This document shows, piece by piece, positions 41,076 through 49,399 of a DNA stretch of 64,000 nt (the stretch's first letter is position 1; each line of letters opens with the position of its first letter). The notes below the pieces were generated by a model that did no database searches, was not told the DNA's origin, and saw nothing but the letters and a program-made list of their open reading frames with translations. Source of the stretch: Streptomyces sp. R28 (GTDB lineage Bacteria > Actinomycetota > Actinomycetes > Streptomycetales > Streptomycetaceae); the NCBI RefSeq assembly GCF_041052385.1, contig NZ_CP163439.1, positions 434,001 through 498,000 on the forward strand, in the 5' to 3' direction. A program made the position numbers and the translations under genes.

Positions 41076-41930
41076 TCAGTCGCCCCGGTACAGCGCCGTG
41101 ACCAGCTCGATCACCGCCTGCGCGGCGGGTGGCTGGTCGTCGCGCCACCAGGCCAGCCGTACGGCGATCGGTTCGGCGTCCCGTACCGGCCGGTAGACGA
41201 TGCCGGGGCGGGGGTACTGGTGGGCGGTGGCCTCGGCGGTCACGCCGATGCGGCGGCCGGTGGAGATCATCGTGAGCCAGTCGTCGACGTCGTGCGTCTC
41301 CTCGGTCGCCGGACGCGCGTCGGGCGGCCACAGGTCGGTGGTCGTGGTGCCGGTGCGGCGGTCGACGAGGAGGGTACGGCCGCTGAGGTCGGCCAGCCGG
41401 ACCGCGCGGCGCCGGGCCAGCGGATCGTCGGCGGCCACGGCGCACAGCCGCCGCTCCAGCCCGACGATCGCGGAGTCGAACCGCCGGTCGTCCACCGAAC
41501 GGCGTACGACGGACAGGTCGCAGGCGCCCTCCGCGAGGCCGGCGGTGGCCGAGTTGACGCGCACGAGGTGCAGATCGGTCCCGGGGTGCTCGGCGGCCCA
41601 GCGGCGCTGGAAGGCCGGGGTGTGCCGACCGAGCGCCGCCCAGGCGTAGCCCATCCGCAGCCGGTCGTGCCCGGAGCCGGCCTCCCGGACCAGGTCGTCC
41701 ACTTCGGCGAGCACCCGCCGGGCGTGCGCCAGGACGCGCAGCCCGGTCCCCGTGGGGCTCACCTCGCGGGAGGTCCGCCTCAACAGCCGTACTCCCAGGT
41801 TCCGTTCGAGCGAGGCCAGCGAGCGGGAGACCGCCGCCTGGGAGACGCCGAGGGCGATGGCCGCGTCGGTGAAACTGCCCTCGTCGACGATCGCGACGAG
41901 GCAGCGCAACTGCCTCAGCTCCACATCCAT
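41076..41930 (-). CDS. LysR-family transcriptional regulator
   Basis: A 284-residue LysR protein. The winged HTH occupies the first 60 residues (LRCLVAIVDEGSFTDAAIAL, VSQAAVSRSLASLERNLGVR, LLRRTSREVSPTGTG). The C-terminal part is a periplasmic-binding-like effector domain. It is divergent from an EamA-type exporter, with an 83-bp gap that contains a T-N11-A box. It probably autoregulates and controls that exporter; the effector is unknown. Confidence 0.9.
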   Translation of the reverse strand: MDVELRQLRCLVAIVDEGSFTDAAIALGVSQAAVSRSLASLERNLGVRLLRRTSREVSPTGTGLRVLAHARRVLAEVDDLVREAGSGHDRLRMGYAWAALGRHTPAFQRRWAAEHPGTDLHLVRVNSATAGLAEGACDLSVVRRSVDDRRFDSAIVGLERRLCAVAADDPLARRRAVRLADLSGRTLLVDRRTGTTTTDLWPPDARPATEETHDVDDWLTMISTGRRIGVTAEATAHQYPRPGIVYRPVRDAEPIAVRLAWWRDDQPPAAQAVIELVTALYRGD

Positions 41931-41963
41931 GGCTCAAGCATCCATGACTCAAGCGTATGGATG
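41925..41963. promoter_or_regulatory. LysR operator (T-N11-A) and direct repeat
   Basis: CATCCAT (41939-41945) and ATGGATG (41957-41963) are perfect inverted arms separated by exactly 11 bases, the classic T-N11-A layout. ATCCATGxCTCAAGC occurs twice in direct orientation at 41925 and 41940; the first copy covers the LysR start codon. Confidence 0.65.
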
Positions 41964-42013
41964 CGGACGCTGACGTATTTTGCGCAAAGATCCGACGGCC
42001 GCACGATCGGCTC

Positions 42014-42964
42014 ATGCGCACACGTCCCGCACCCGCGCCGGCCCAGGCGGCACAGGCGGCCCCGGCAACCGAGGCATCCCCGACGGCTCCGCTCACCGAG
42101 CACACCGAGCACGCCGAGCACCCCGAGCACACCGGCGGCCGTCTCGCAGGCGTGGCCACGATGATCGGCAGCGGTCTGTCCACCCAGACCGGTGCCGCGA
42201 TCGGTTCTCTCGCCTTCCCCGTCCTCGGCGCCGTCGGCGTCGTCGCCGTACGCCAGTACGTCGCCGCGCTGGTGCTGCTGGCCGTCGGCAGGCCGAGGCT
42301 GCGTTCGTTCACCTGGCGCCAGTGGTGGCCGGTGGTCCTGCTGGCCCTGGTGTTCGGCACCATGAACCTCTCGCTGTACTCCGCGATGGACCGCGTCGGC
42401 CTGGGGCTGGCGGTGACCCTGGAGTTCCTCGGCCCGCTCACCCTCGCCCTGGCCACCTCGCGCCGCCGCGGGGACGTGTGCTGCGCGGTGGTCGCCGCGG
42501 CCGGTGTCATCACCCTGATGCGCCCGCAGCCCTCGACCGACTACCTCGGGATGGCCCTGGGCCTGTTGGCCGCCGGCTGCTGGGCGTCGTACATCCTGCT
42601 CAACCGCACGGTCGGCCGACGCGTCCCCGGAGCGCAGGGCACGGCCGCCGCGGCCGGCCTGTCCGCCGTGATGTTCCTGCCGATCGGCATCACGGTCGCC
42701 GTACGGCATCCGCCGACAGCCGGCGCCCTCGCCTGCGCGGTCGCGGCCGGTGTCCTCGCCTCAGCCGTGCCCTACCTCGCGGACCTGTTCACCCTGCGGC
42801 ACGTGCCGCCCCGGGTCTTCGGCCTGTTCATGAGCGTCAACCCGGTCCTCGCGGCCGTGGTCGGCTGGGTCGGCCTGGGCCAGGGGCTGGGTGGGCCGGA
42901 GTGGGCGGGCATCGGCGCCGTCGTCGCCGCCAACTCGTTGAGCATCCTGACGTCGCGGAACTGA
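42014..42964 (+). CDS. EamA/DMT-family exporter (RhtA-like)
   Basis: A 316-residue drug/metabolite transporter with ten predicted helices in two EamA halves; LYSAMDRVGLGLAVTLEFLGPL is typical of RhtA/YdcZ-like amino-acid or metabolite exporters. ATG 42014 is the start. Before the first helix lies an unusual 45-residue cytosolic N-terminus with four E-H-x repeats (from a 9-bp tandem DNA repeat at 42098-42133). It is divergent from the LysR gene and is the probable target of that regulator. Confidence 0.88.
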   Translation: MRTRPAPAPAQAAQAAPATEASPTAPLTEHTEHAEHPEHTGGRLAGVATMIGSGLSTQTGAAIGSLAFPVLGAVGVVAVRQYVAALVLLAVGRPRLRSFTWRQWWPVVLLALVFGTMNLSLYSAMDRVGLGLAVTLEFLGPLTLALATSRRRGDVCCAVVAAAGVITLMRPQPSTDYLGMALGLLAAGCWASYILLNRTVGRRVPGAQGTAAAAGLSAVMFLPIGITVAVRHPPTAGALACAVAAGVLASAVPYLADLFTLRHVPPRVFGLFMSVNPVLAAVVGWVGLGQGLGGPEWAGIGAVVAANSLSILTSRN

Positions 42965-43006
42965 CGCACAGTCATGTGAGCCATGGCGGTCCGGCGAGTA
43001 AAGGGC

Positions 43007-43036
43007 TTGCAGGCTCGCCGCTTCCCGGCCTACGGT
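43007..43036 (+). promoter_or_regulatory. putative promoter of the ABC-F gene
   Basis: TTGCAG (43007-43012) and TACGGT (43031-43036) are separated by 18 bases and fit a HrdB-type promoter. A start 7 to 8 bases downstream would be at or next to the A of ATG 43044, giving a leaderless uORF and a leader of about 185 bases before the ABC-F gene. Confidence 0.5.
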
Positions 43037-43043
43037 GCTGCAC

Positions 43044-43058
43044 ATGGGTTCTCTGTGA
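43044..43058 (+). CDS. possible leaderless four-codon uORF
   Basis: ATG GGT TCT CTG TGA encodes Met-Gly-Ser-Leu. It begins where transcription from the promoter at 43007-43036 should start. Antibiotic-responsive ABC-F genes often have short leader peptides that sense stalled ribosomes. The downstream leader has paired repeats (43107-43114 with 43171-43178; 43118-43122 with 43152-43156) and the palindrome ACCGATCGGT at 43194-43203. The regulatory role is inference. Confidence 0.35.
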   Translation: MGSL

Positions 43059-43228
43059 CAGTCCCCGCGCGACCGCGTTGAGCTTCGCTCCGCCGCCGCG
43101 CGTTCTCATCCGTGTTTCCGCTCCTCCCGTGCTGCCGCATGTCCGGCGTGCAGCGGAGTGATCCGGCGTGCACGGATGCGTCCATCTGCCCGTACCGATC
43201 GGTTCGGCCGAGAACTGGGGACTCTTCC

Positions 43229-44878
43229 ATGTTCACCGCACAGCTATCTCTTCAGAACGTCACCCGCCGCTACGACGACCACATCGTGCTGGACGACGTG
43301 TCCTTCAGCGTCAAGCCGGGCGAGAAGGCCGGCATCATCGGCGACAACGGGGCCGGGAAATCCACCCTGTTGCGGCTGATCGCCGGTCAGGACCGGCCCG
43401 ACAACGGCGAACTGACCGTGATCGCGCCCGGCGGCGTCGGCCATCTCGCCCAGTCGCTCGCCCTTCCACCGGAGGCGAGCGTCCAGGACGCGGTGGACCT
43501 GGCCCTTGCCGACCTACGCGATCTCGAAGCGCGGATGCGCCGCGCCGAGGCCGGGCTCAAGGGCCTGGCGGGAGCGGAGCTCACCGCGGCGCTGGACGCC
43601 TACGGCCAGTTGGTCGCCCAGTACGAGGCGCGTGCCGGCTACGAGGCCGACGCCCGCGTGGACATCGCCCTGCACGGGCTCGGGCTGCCCGGCCTGGCAC
43701 GGGACAGGACCCTGGGCACCCTGTCGGGCGGTGAGCGGTCTCGGCTGGCGCTGGCCGCGGTCCTGGCGTCCCAGCCGGAGCTGTTGCTGCTGGACGAGCC
43801 GACCAACGATCTGGACGACCAGGCGGTGGGCTGGCTGGAGGCCCACCTGCGGGCGCATCGCGGCACCGTGCTCGCGGTCACCCATGACCGGGTGTTCCTG
43901 GAACGGGTCACCACCACGATCCTGGAGGTCGGCGAAGGCAAGGTGACGCGGTACGGCGACGGCTACGGCGGCTACCTCGCCGCCAAGGCCGCCGAGCGGC
44001 GGCGCCGTCTGCAGGAGTACGAGGAGTGGTGCGCGGAGCTGGCCCGCAACCAGAAGTTGGCCGCCACGAACGTGGCACGCCTGGAGGCGATCCCGCGCAA
44101 GCTGCCGTTCGCCGTGTTCGGCCAAGGCGGCTTCCGCGCACGCGGCCGCGGCCACGGGGCGATGAGCCGCATCCGCAACGCGAAGGAGCGCGTCGAACGG
44201 CTCACCGACCACCCGGTCGCCCCGCCGCCCGAACCTCTGGTGTTCGCCGCCCGCATGACAACTGCCGACGGCCGGACGTCGCAGACCGCAGCGGAGCTCA
44301 CCGGCATCCGTGTCGGGGACCGGCTGCACGTACCGTCACTGCGGGTCGGCGGCGAGGAGCGGCTGCTGGTCACCGGCCCCAACGGCGCGGGCAAGACGAC
44401 GCTGATCCGGGTTCTGGCAGGTGAGCTGCGGCCCGATGAGGGGACGGTGCGCACGCGGGGCCGGGTCGGGCACCTGAGGCAGGAGGAGACTCCGTGGCCA
44501 CCTCGCCTCACGGTCCCGCAGGCGTTCGCATACGGCCGCGGAGGCGACCTGGACGAGCACACCGACCACCTCCTGTCGCTCGGCCTGTTCAGCCCCTCCG
44601 ACCTGCGCCTGAAGGTGAGCGAACTGTCCTATGGGCAACGGCGCCGGATCGAACTGGCCCGCCTGGTGAGCGAACCGGTCGACCTGCTGCTGCTCGACGA
44701 ACCCACCAACCATCTCTCGCCGGCCCTGGTCGAGGAACTGGAGGGAGCTCTGGCCGGCTACCGAGGCGCGGTGGTCGTCGTCACCCACGACCGCCGGATG
44801 CGCACCCGCTTCACCGGCACGCACCTGGAACTGGACGCCGGCCAGGTCGCACAGCTGCAGGAGGCCGTAGCGAGCTGA
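43229..44878 (+). CDS. ABC-F type ribosomal protection protein
   Basis: A 549-residue protein with two ATP-binding cassettes and no membrane segment. Cassette 1 has IIGDNGAGKSTLL, LSGGERSRLALA and LLLLDEPTNDLDD; cassette 2 has VTGPNGAGKTTLI, LSYGQRRRIELA and LLLLDEPTNHLSP. The interdomain linker (about residues 245-330) is basic and helical (AAKAAERRRRLQEYEEW), as in antibiotic-resistance ABC-F proteins such as TlrC, VmlR and Lsa. These bind the ribosomal E site and dislodge drugs from the peptidyl-transferase region. The start ATG 43229 follows GGGGA. The target drug class is unknown. Confidence 0.9.
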   Translation: MFTAQLSLQNVTRRYDDHIVLDDVSFSVKPGEKAGIIGDNGAGKSTLLRLIAGQDRPDNGELTVIAPGGVGHLAQSLALPPEASVQDAVDLALADLRDLEARMRRAEAGLKGLAGAELTAALDAYGQLVAQYEARAGYEADARVDIALHGLGLPGLARDRTLGTLSGGERSRLALAAVLASQPELLLLDEPTNDLDDQAVGWLEAHLRAHRGTVLAVTHDRVFLERVTTTILEVGEGKVTRYGDGYGGYLAAKAAERRRRLQEYEEWCAELARNQKLAATNVARLEAIPRKLPFAVFGQGGFRARGRGHGAMSRIRNAKERVERLTDHPVAPPPEPLVFAARMTTADGRTSQTAAELTGIRVGDRLHVPSLRVGGEERLLVTGPNGAGKTTLIRVLAGELRPDEGTVRTRGRVGHLRQEETPWPPRLTVPQAFAYGRGGDLDEHTDHLLSLGLFSPSDLRLKVSELSYGQRRRIELARLVSEPVDLLLLDEPTNHLSPALVEELEGALAGYRGAVVVVTHDRRMRTRFTGTHLELDAGQVAQLQEAVAS

Positions 44879-44900
44879 GACCCGCAGGTCCCCGGCGCCA

Positions 44901-44930
44901 GGCGGGACAGCTCACTCGCGCTGTCCCGCC
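44901..44930. terminator. bidirectional terminator hairpin
   Basis: GGCGGGACAGC (44901-44911) and GCTGTCCCGCC (44920-44930) form a perfect 11-bp stem with an 8-base loop between the convergent ABC-F and methyltransferase genes. Confidence 0.82.
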
Positions 44931-44952
44931 GGCGACGCGGTCGCTGCGGACG

Positions 44953-45747
44953 CTACGGCTTTCGCGCCACACCGCCGAAGTCGTCGACCTCGGCGGGAGC
45001 TTGCTCACCGGACTCGCTGGGGCGCCACCGGGAGACGGAGACCACGCCGGGCTCCAGCAGCTCCAGGCCCGCGAAGAACCGGGCGAGTTCCTCCGGGCTG
45101 CGGTTGACGCGAGGGTTGTCGCTCGCCTCGTTCCACTGCTCGATCATCTCGCGCATCTGCTGCGGGTTGAGCACCTCGGTGTCGTCGCAGAGCACGAGGT
45201 AGCTGCCGGCGGGCAGGGCGTCCACGAGGCGGCCGACGATGTCGTAGACGGTGTCGTCGGTGACGTGCGCGGTGATGCCGAGCAGGATCAGCGCGACCGG
45301 CTGGGTGAAGTCCAGTGTCTTGGCGGCCTGTTCAAGGATGGCCTCGGGTTCGCGCAGGTCGGCGTCGATGTAGTCCGTGGCCCCTTCGGGCGTGCTGGTC
45401 AGCAGTGCCTCGGCATGGGCCAGGACGACCGGGTCGTGATCGACGTAGACGATCCGGGTCTCGGGGACCAGCCTCTGGGCGACCTCGTGGGTGTTGTTCG
45501 CGGTGGGCAGGCCGGTACCCACGTCGAGGAACTGACGTATACCGGCCTCACCGACGAGGTACTCCACCGTCCTGACGAGGAACGCCCGCTGCGCCAGGGC
45601 TATGTCGAGGATGGCCGGGTTGGCGCCGGCTATCTGGTCGCCGACCTGCCGGTCGATCTCGTAGCAGTCCTTGCCGCCGAGCCAGTAGTTCCAGATCCGG
45701 GCGGAGTGCGGCACGCCGCTGTTGATGAGTGGGCGTTCAATGGGCAT
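44953..45747 (-). CDS. SAM-dependent methyltransferase, DUF574 (PF04672)
   Basis: A 264-residue protein with the Streptomyces DUF574 layout: the N-terminal PHSARIWNYWLGGKDCYEID, motif I FLDVGTGLPTANNTHEVAQ, strand 2 IVYVDHDPVVLAHA, and LILLGITAHVTDDT. The family is greatly expanded in actinomycetes and annotated as methyltransferase; acceptors are unknown. ATG 45747 follows GGGGAG. TAGGTT about 35 bases upstream is a possible -10. Confidence 0.88.
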   Translation of the reverse strand: MPIERPLINSGVPHSARIWNYWLGGKDCYEIDRQVGDQIAGANPAILDIALAQRAFLVRTVEYLVGEAGIRQFLDVGTGLPTANNTHEVAQRLVPETRIVYVDHDPVVLAHAEALLTSTPEGATDYIDADLREPEAILEQAAKTLDFTQPVALILLGITAHVTDDTVYDIVGRLVDALPAGSYLVLCDDTEVLNPQQMREMIEQWNEASDNPRVNRSPEELARFFAGLELLEPGVVSVSRWRPSESGEQAPAEVDDFGGVARKP

Positions 45748-46082
45748 GGGGGCTCCCCGAGTTGAGCGGACGTCACTGCATAACCTAGACGGGGGTGGGT
45801 GGCCGTCGCCGAGCCGGAGGGCTCCAGTACGTCGTAGTGGCGGGCGCCGGCGCAGCGGGGCGGCCCGCCGAGGTACCGGGCGAGGCGTCCGGTGCTCCAC
45901 TGCCGGGGGCGGTTGACGCAGTCGTCCGGTCGCTCTCTCTGGTGCTTTGCCAGCTGGATTTCCTCCGCCGGGGAGGGTGGCTGGTCGGCCATGATCCGCT
46001 CGTACCGGCGGGTGCGTGCGGTGGGTTCGACTTCAGCGCGTGCGACAGGATGGGGCCTCCGATCTGTGGAGGGGGCGTTGGT
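45748..46082. other. 335-bp gap with a coding-like minus-strand stretch
   Basis: From an ATG at 45992 on the minus strand, about 63 codons show Streptomyces-like third-position bias and read MADQPPSPAEEIQLAKHQRE, then VNRPRQWSTGRLARYLGGPP. The frame then runs on, out of bias, into the methyltransferase gene. There is no clear ribosome site and I do not recognise the product. It may be a small gene with a frameshift or a remnant. Confidence 0.3.
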
Positions 46083-46558
46083 ATGGGCTATGCGCTGCAT
46101 GCAGTGATCGCTGAAGCCGAGCTGTTGCGTGGCGCCTCGCGCGACGTGGCTGCCGCTCGGCTGGCACGGCTCGGCTCGGCCAAGGTCTGTCACTGATGCC
46201 GATGACTGACGAACTCTTCGATGCCGTTACAGACGGCAGCTCCGCGGGCCCTCTGGGGTTCTGGCGGCTGCCAGGGAGCTTCGACAGGCTCCTCGCGGAC
46301 TGGTCGGCTGCTGGGCCGGTGGCCTACGTGGAAGCCGAGTACCTCGGTGGCGTGGGCGAGCAACAGGCTGCCGTGTGGGATGACGGCACGGTCGTGTTGG
46401 GACCGGTCCGCGTGGAGGAGGGCCGGCGCTTTCCCGCTGCTGGGAGCCCGATCTCTCAGGCCCTTCGGCGGCTGGGCGTCGTGGCAAGCGCCGGCGAGGA
46501 TGAGTTCTCGGCCGTGGGGTTGGGCCGACACCGAGACCGTGAGGCATGGATCGCCTGA
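46083..46558 (+). pseudogene. conserved Streptomyces hypothetical protein, 5-bp duplication frameshift
   Basis: ATG 46083 with GGAGGGGG upstream opens MGYALHAVIAEAELLRGASR and runs to AARLARLG. A tandem TCGGC TCGGC at 46171-46180 then shifts the frame; removing one copy restores LGQGLSLMPMTDELFDAV and an open frame to 46558. The joined product would be about 156 residues and resembles a Streptomyces protein family I recall only as hypothetical (GFWRLPGSFDRLLADWS, YVEAEYLGGVGEQQAAVWDD, AVGLGRHRDREAW). An ATG at 46196 could still yield the C-terminal 120 residues. Confidence 0.65.
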
Positions 46559-46973
46559 GGAGCGACTTCGGGATTCCCGCATGAACGTGGAAGTTCCTGA
46601 CCCCGCTCGCGGAATCTGCCCGTAACTGCGAGAACCTCTTGCGCTCGTTGGATCCTCCGGCGCAGGGCGCTCACCTGCTCACTTGTCGACGGGGTCCGGG
46701 ATGCGGTGCCGCAGGTCGTTGGAGGTCGTTGGAGAGCCCCCACCGGTCCGGCCCGGCTGAAAACGATCACGCACGCGAACCGCTGGGCACCGAGCCCCGC
46801 CCAGGCATGTCCTCGCACGTCCGGCGAAGGCTCGCCGAGTGCACTCCAGCCCCAACCCACGGGCGGCGCCCGCGTCACCCGAACGTCCCACCCCTGATAC
46901 GCACAGAGTGACGAATCCGGATATGTGTGGATACGGTGATCGCGGATCGGGGACTGCATCGGAAGGGGCCGGC
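46559..46973. other. 415-bp gap before the injection-system cluster
   Basis: No gene is convincing. A 10-bp unit (AGGTCGTTGG) is repeated in tandem at 46713-46732. A possible promoter for the downstream cluster is GTGACG (46908-46913), 18-base spacer, TACGGT (46932-46937). I did not find a WhiG-type promoter. Confidence 0.4.
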
Positions 46974-48848
46974 ATGCCGGTGAACGTCACCTACCCGGGT
47001 GTCTACGTCGACGAGGTCAAGAGTTCCGTCAAGACGATCACGGGCGTGCCCACCGCCGTGGCCGCCTTCGTCGGTCACGCGCCCCGCGGCCCGGCCGACC
47101 GGCCCGTGCACATCACCGGCTGGGCCGACTACGAGGCCGTCTTCGGCGGCTTGCAGGCGAACTGCCCACTGAGCTACGCGGTCTACCAGTTCTATCTCAA
47201 CGGCGGCAGCGAGGCCGAGATCGTCAGGGTGGTGCAGGGCGACGCGAAGACCGTCCGTCTGCCCCTCGGCACCAGTGCCGCCCGGCCCGCGAGGGAGTCC
47301 GCACGGCCCTCGCCCTCGCCCTCGCCCGCTCCCGCTCCCGCTCCCGCAGCGGGCGGTGAGGGCGGTGAGTCCTCCGCCGGCACCGGGGAGGCGGAATCCT
47401 CCGGCGAGGACAAGAGGAAGGGCCGGGGCGGGCACGAGTCCGGCGGTGACGCCAAGGGGTCCTCGGCCTCCGGACCGTCGGGGACGGCTTCCGCCAACGG
47501 CCCTGCCCTGCTCGCCGCCTCCCCGGGAGGGTGGGGGCGCAGCCTTCGCGCGCGCGTCGACTGGGAAACCGCCGAGAAGAAGGACACCCCGGAACAGCAG
47601 CGCAAGCTGTTCAATCTGACGGTCCGTGACCTGGAAACGGGCGCGGAGGAGCGCTACCTCAACGTCAGTGTCGAGCCGGACAGTCCGCGCAACCTCACGC
47701 ACCTGCTGGAGTCCTCGCAGCTCGTGCGTGTCGAGGCCCCCATCGAGGCAGTTCCGAAAGCGAATGCGCTTGTGGACGCCGGAAAGGATCCCTTCACCCT
47801 CTCGCCGGACAGCGTGCCGGCCGGGCAGCCACCGTACTGCTATGCCCCCGACGAGACCGGAGGCAACCAGGCAGACAAGGATGAACGGCCCGGGGATCCA
47901 AAACAGTACAAGGGCGACCCGGCGAAGAAGACCGGCCTCCACCAGCTACTGAAGACGGACATCTTCAACATTCTGTGCCTGCCTGACATCCACTGGCTCG
48001 ACCAGCAAGTACGGCCCACGGGTGGCAGCGTGCAGGACCTGCGCAACTCGGCCCTGCAGCTGTGCGTGGAGCGGCGCGCCATTCTGCTGGTCGACCCGCC
48101 GTCGTCGTGGACCGACATTCAGGCGAGCGGCGACTCCAACGCCACTGTGGTGGGCACCGTGGTGGACAAGATGACGGAGCTCGAGCTGGGCGACCCCGGC
48201 AAGAACGCGGCGGTCTACTACCCCCGAGTGATCTCGCCCGACCCCCTGCTCGGCGGTGCCCTCAGGCCCTTCCCGCCCTGCGGCGTGATGGCCGGCGTGC
48301 TCGCCCGGACCGACGTGCAGCGCGGGGTGTGGAAGGCACCGGCCGGTACTGATGCCTCACTGAGCGGTGTCAGTGCGCTCGAAGTGCCGCTGACCGATCT
48401 GGAGATCGGGCGGCTGAACCCGGTCGGCGTCAACTGCCTGCGGCGGGTGCCCGCGGCCGGTCCGGTCGCCTGGGGCGCGCGGACGCTGAACGGCGCCGAC
48501 CGGCTCGCCAGCGAATGGAAGTACCTCCCGGTGCGCCGGTTGGCGCTCTTCATCGAGGAGAGCCTGTTCCGGGGCACGCACTGGGTGGTGTTCGAGCCGA
48601 ACGACGAGCCGCTGTGGGCCTCGATCCGGCTGAACGTCGGCGCCTTCATGAACTCCCTCTTCCGAGCGGGCGCGTTCCAGGGCCGGACACCTCAGGACGC
48701 CTATCTCGTGAAGTGCGACAAGGACACCAACCCGCAGAACGACATCGATCGCGGCATCGTCAACATCCAGGTGGGCTTCGCCCCGCTCAAGCCCGCGGAG
48801 TTCGTGATCGTGCACATCCAGCAGCTCGCCGGCCAGATCCAGGTCTAG
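46974..48848 (+). CDS. cis2: contractile injection system sheath protein
   Basis: A 624-residue tail-sheath protein. The N-terminus VNVTYPGVYVDEVKSSVKTI and the fold-core segments ITGWADYEAVFGG and YAVYQFYLNGGSEAEIVRVV are diagnostic. The C-terminus has RRLALFIEESLFRGTHWVVF and DRGIVNIQVGFAPLKPAEFV, the sheath-to-sheath strand exchange region. It polymerises around the tube and contracts to drive it. Residues 100-176 or so are a low-complexity insert rich in Pro, Ser, Gly and Glu. ATG 46974 follows GGAAGGGG. It is the first gene of the cluster. Confidence 0.93.
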   Translation: MPVNVTYPGVYVDEVKSSVKTITGVPTAVAAFVGHAPRGPADRPVHITGWADYEAVFGGLQANCPLSYAVYQFYLNGGSEAEIVRVVQGDAKTVRLPLGTSAARPARESARPSPSPSPAPAPAPAAGGEGGESSAGTGEAESSGEDKRKGRGGHESGGDAKGSSASGPSGTASANGPALLAASPGGWGRSLRARVDWETAEKKDTPEQQRKLFNLTVRDLETGAEERYLNVSVEPDSPRNLTHLLESSQLVRVEAPIEAVPKANALVDAGKDPFTLSPDSVPAGQPPYCYAPDETGGNQADKDERPGDPKQYKGDPAKKTGLHQLLKTDIFNILCLPDIHWLDQQVRPTGGSVQDLRNSALQLCVERRAILLVDPPSSWTDIQASGDSNATVVGTVVDKMTELELGDPGKNAAVYYPRVISPDPLLGGALRPFPPCGVMAGVLARTDVQRGVWKAPAGTDASLSGVSALEVPLTDLEIGRLNPVGVNCLRRVPAAGPVAWGARTLNGADRLASEWKYLPVRRLALFIEESLFRGTHWVVFEPNDEPLWASIRLNVGAFMNSLFRAGAFQGRTPQDAYLVKCDKDTNPQNDIDRGIVNIQVGFAPLKPAEFVIVHIQQLAGQIQV

Positions 48849-48877
48849 GTCGAGATCCAGCTCCAGGAGGACGACCG

Positions 48878-49399
48878 ATGCCCGAAGTCAAGCGCCGGGA
48901 CCCGTTCAAGAACTTCCGGTTCCGGGTGAAGTTCAGCGGCGAGACCGCCTACATCGCGGGAATCAGCAAGGTCAGTGGGCTCAAGCGCACCACCGAGGTC
49001 ATCCGGCATCGCGACGGCGGGGACCCTGGCACCAGCCGCAAGCTTCCCGGCCGCACCGAGTACGAGGCCATCACCTTCGAACGCGGCTGCACCGTCGACA
49101 CCGCCTTCGAGGAATGGGCCAACCGCGTCTGGAGCCTGAGGAACTCGTCGGGCGGGCTGGAGACTTCGCTGAAGGACTTCCGGCGCGATCTCATCATCGA
49201 CGTCTTCGACGAGGGCGGCCAGCAGGTGCTCTCCTACTCCGTCCACGACTGCTGGGTCTCCGAGTACCAGGGACTGCCCGAACTGGACGCCGGTTCCAAT
49301 GGCGTGGCTTTCGAGCACATCAAGGTGGAGCACCACGGTTGGGTGCGAGAGCACACCAACCCGCCGCAGGAACCGCAGTTCTCCGACACCGCGGGATGA
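48878..49399 (+). CDS. cis1: contractile injection system inner tube protein
   Basis: A 173-residue tube protein of the T4 gp19 family. Recognisable segments are RRDPFKNFRFRVKF, AGISKVSGLKRTTEVIRHRD, GRTEYEAITFERGCT and RRDLIIDVFDEGGQQVLSY. Stacked hexamers form the rigid inner tube. ATG 48878 follows AGGAGG, 29 bases after the sheath stop. It overlaps the next gene by ATGA. Confidence 0.93.
   Translation: MPEVKRRDPFKNFRFRVKFSGETAYIAGISKVSGLKRTTEVIRHRDGGDPGTSRKLPGRTEYEAITFERGCTVDTAFEEWANRVWSLRNSSGGLETSLKDFRRDLIIDVFDEGGQQVLSYSVHDCWVSEYQGLPELDAGSNGVAFEHIKVEHHGWVREHTNPPQEPQFSDTAG

Noticed and set aside
46713..46732. A 10-bp tandem duplication AGGTCGTTGG
   Set aside because: It is a single short duplication in a non-coding gap with no neighbouring signal.
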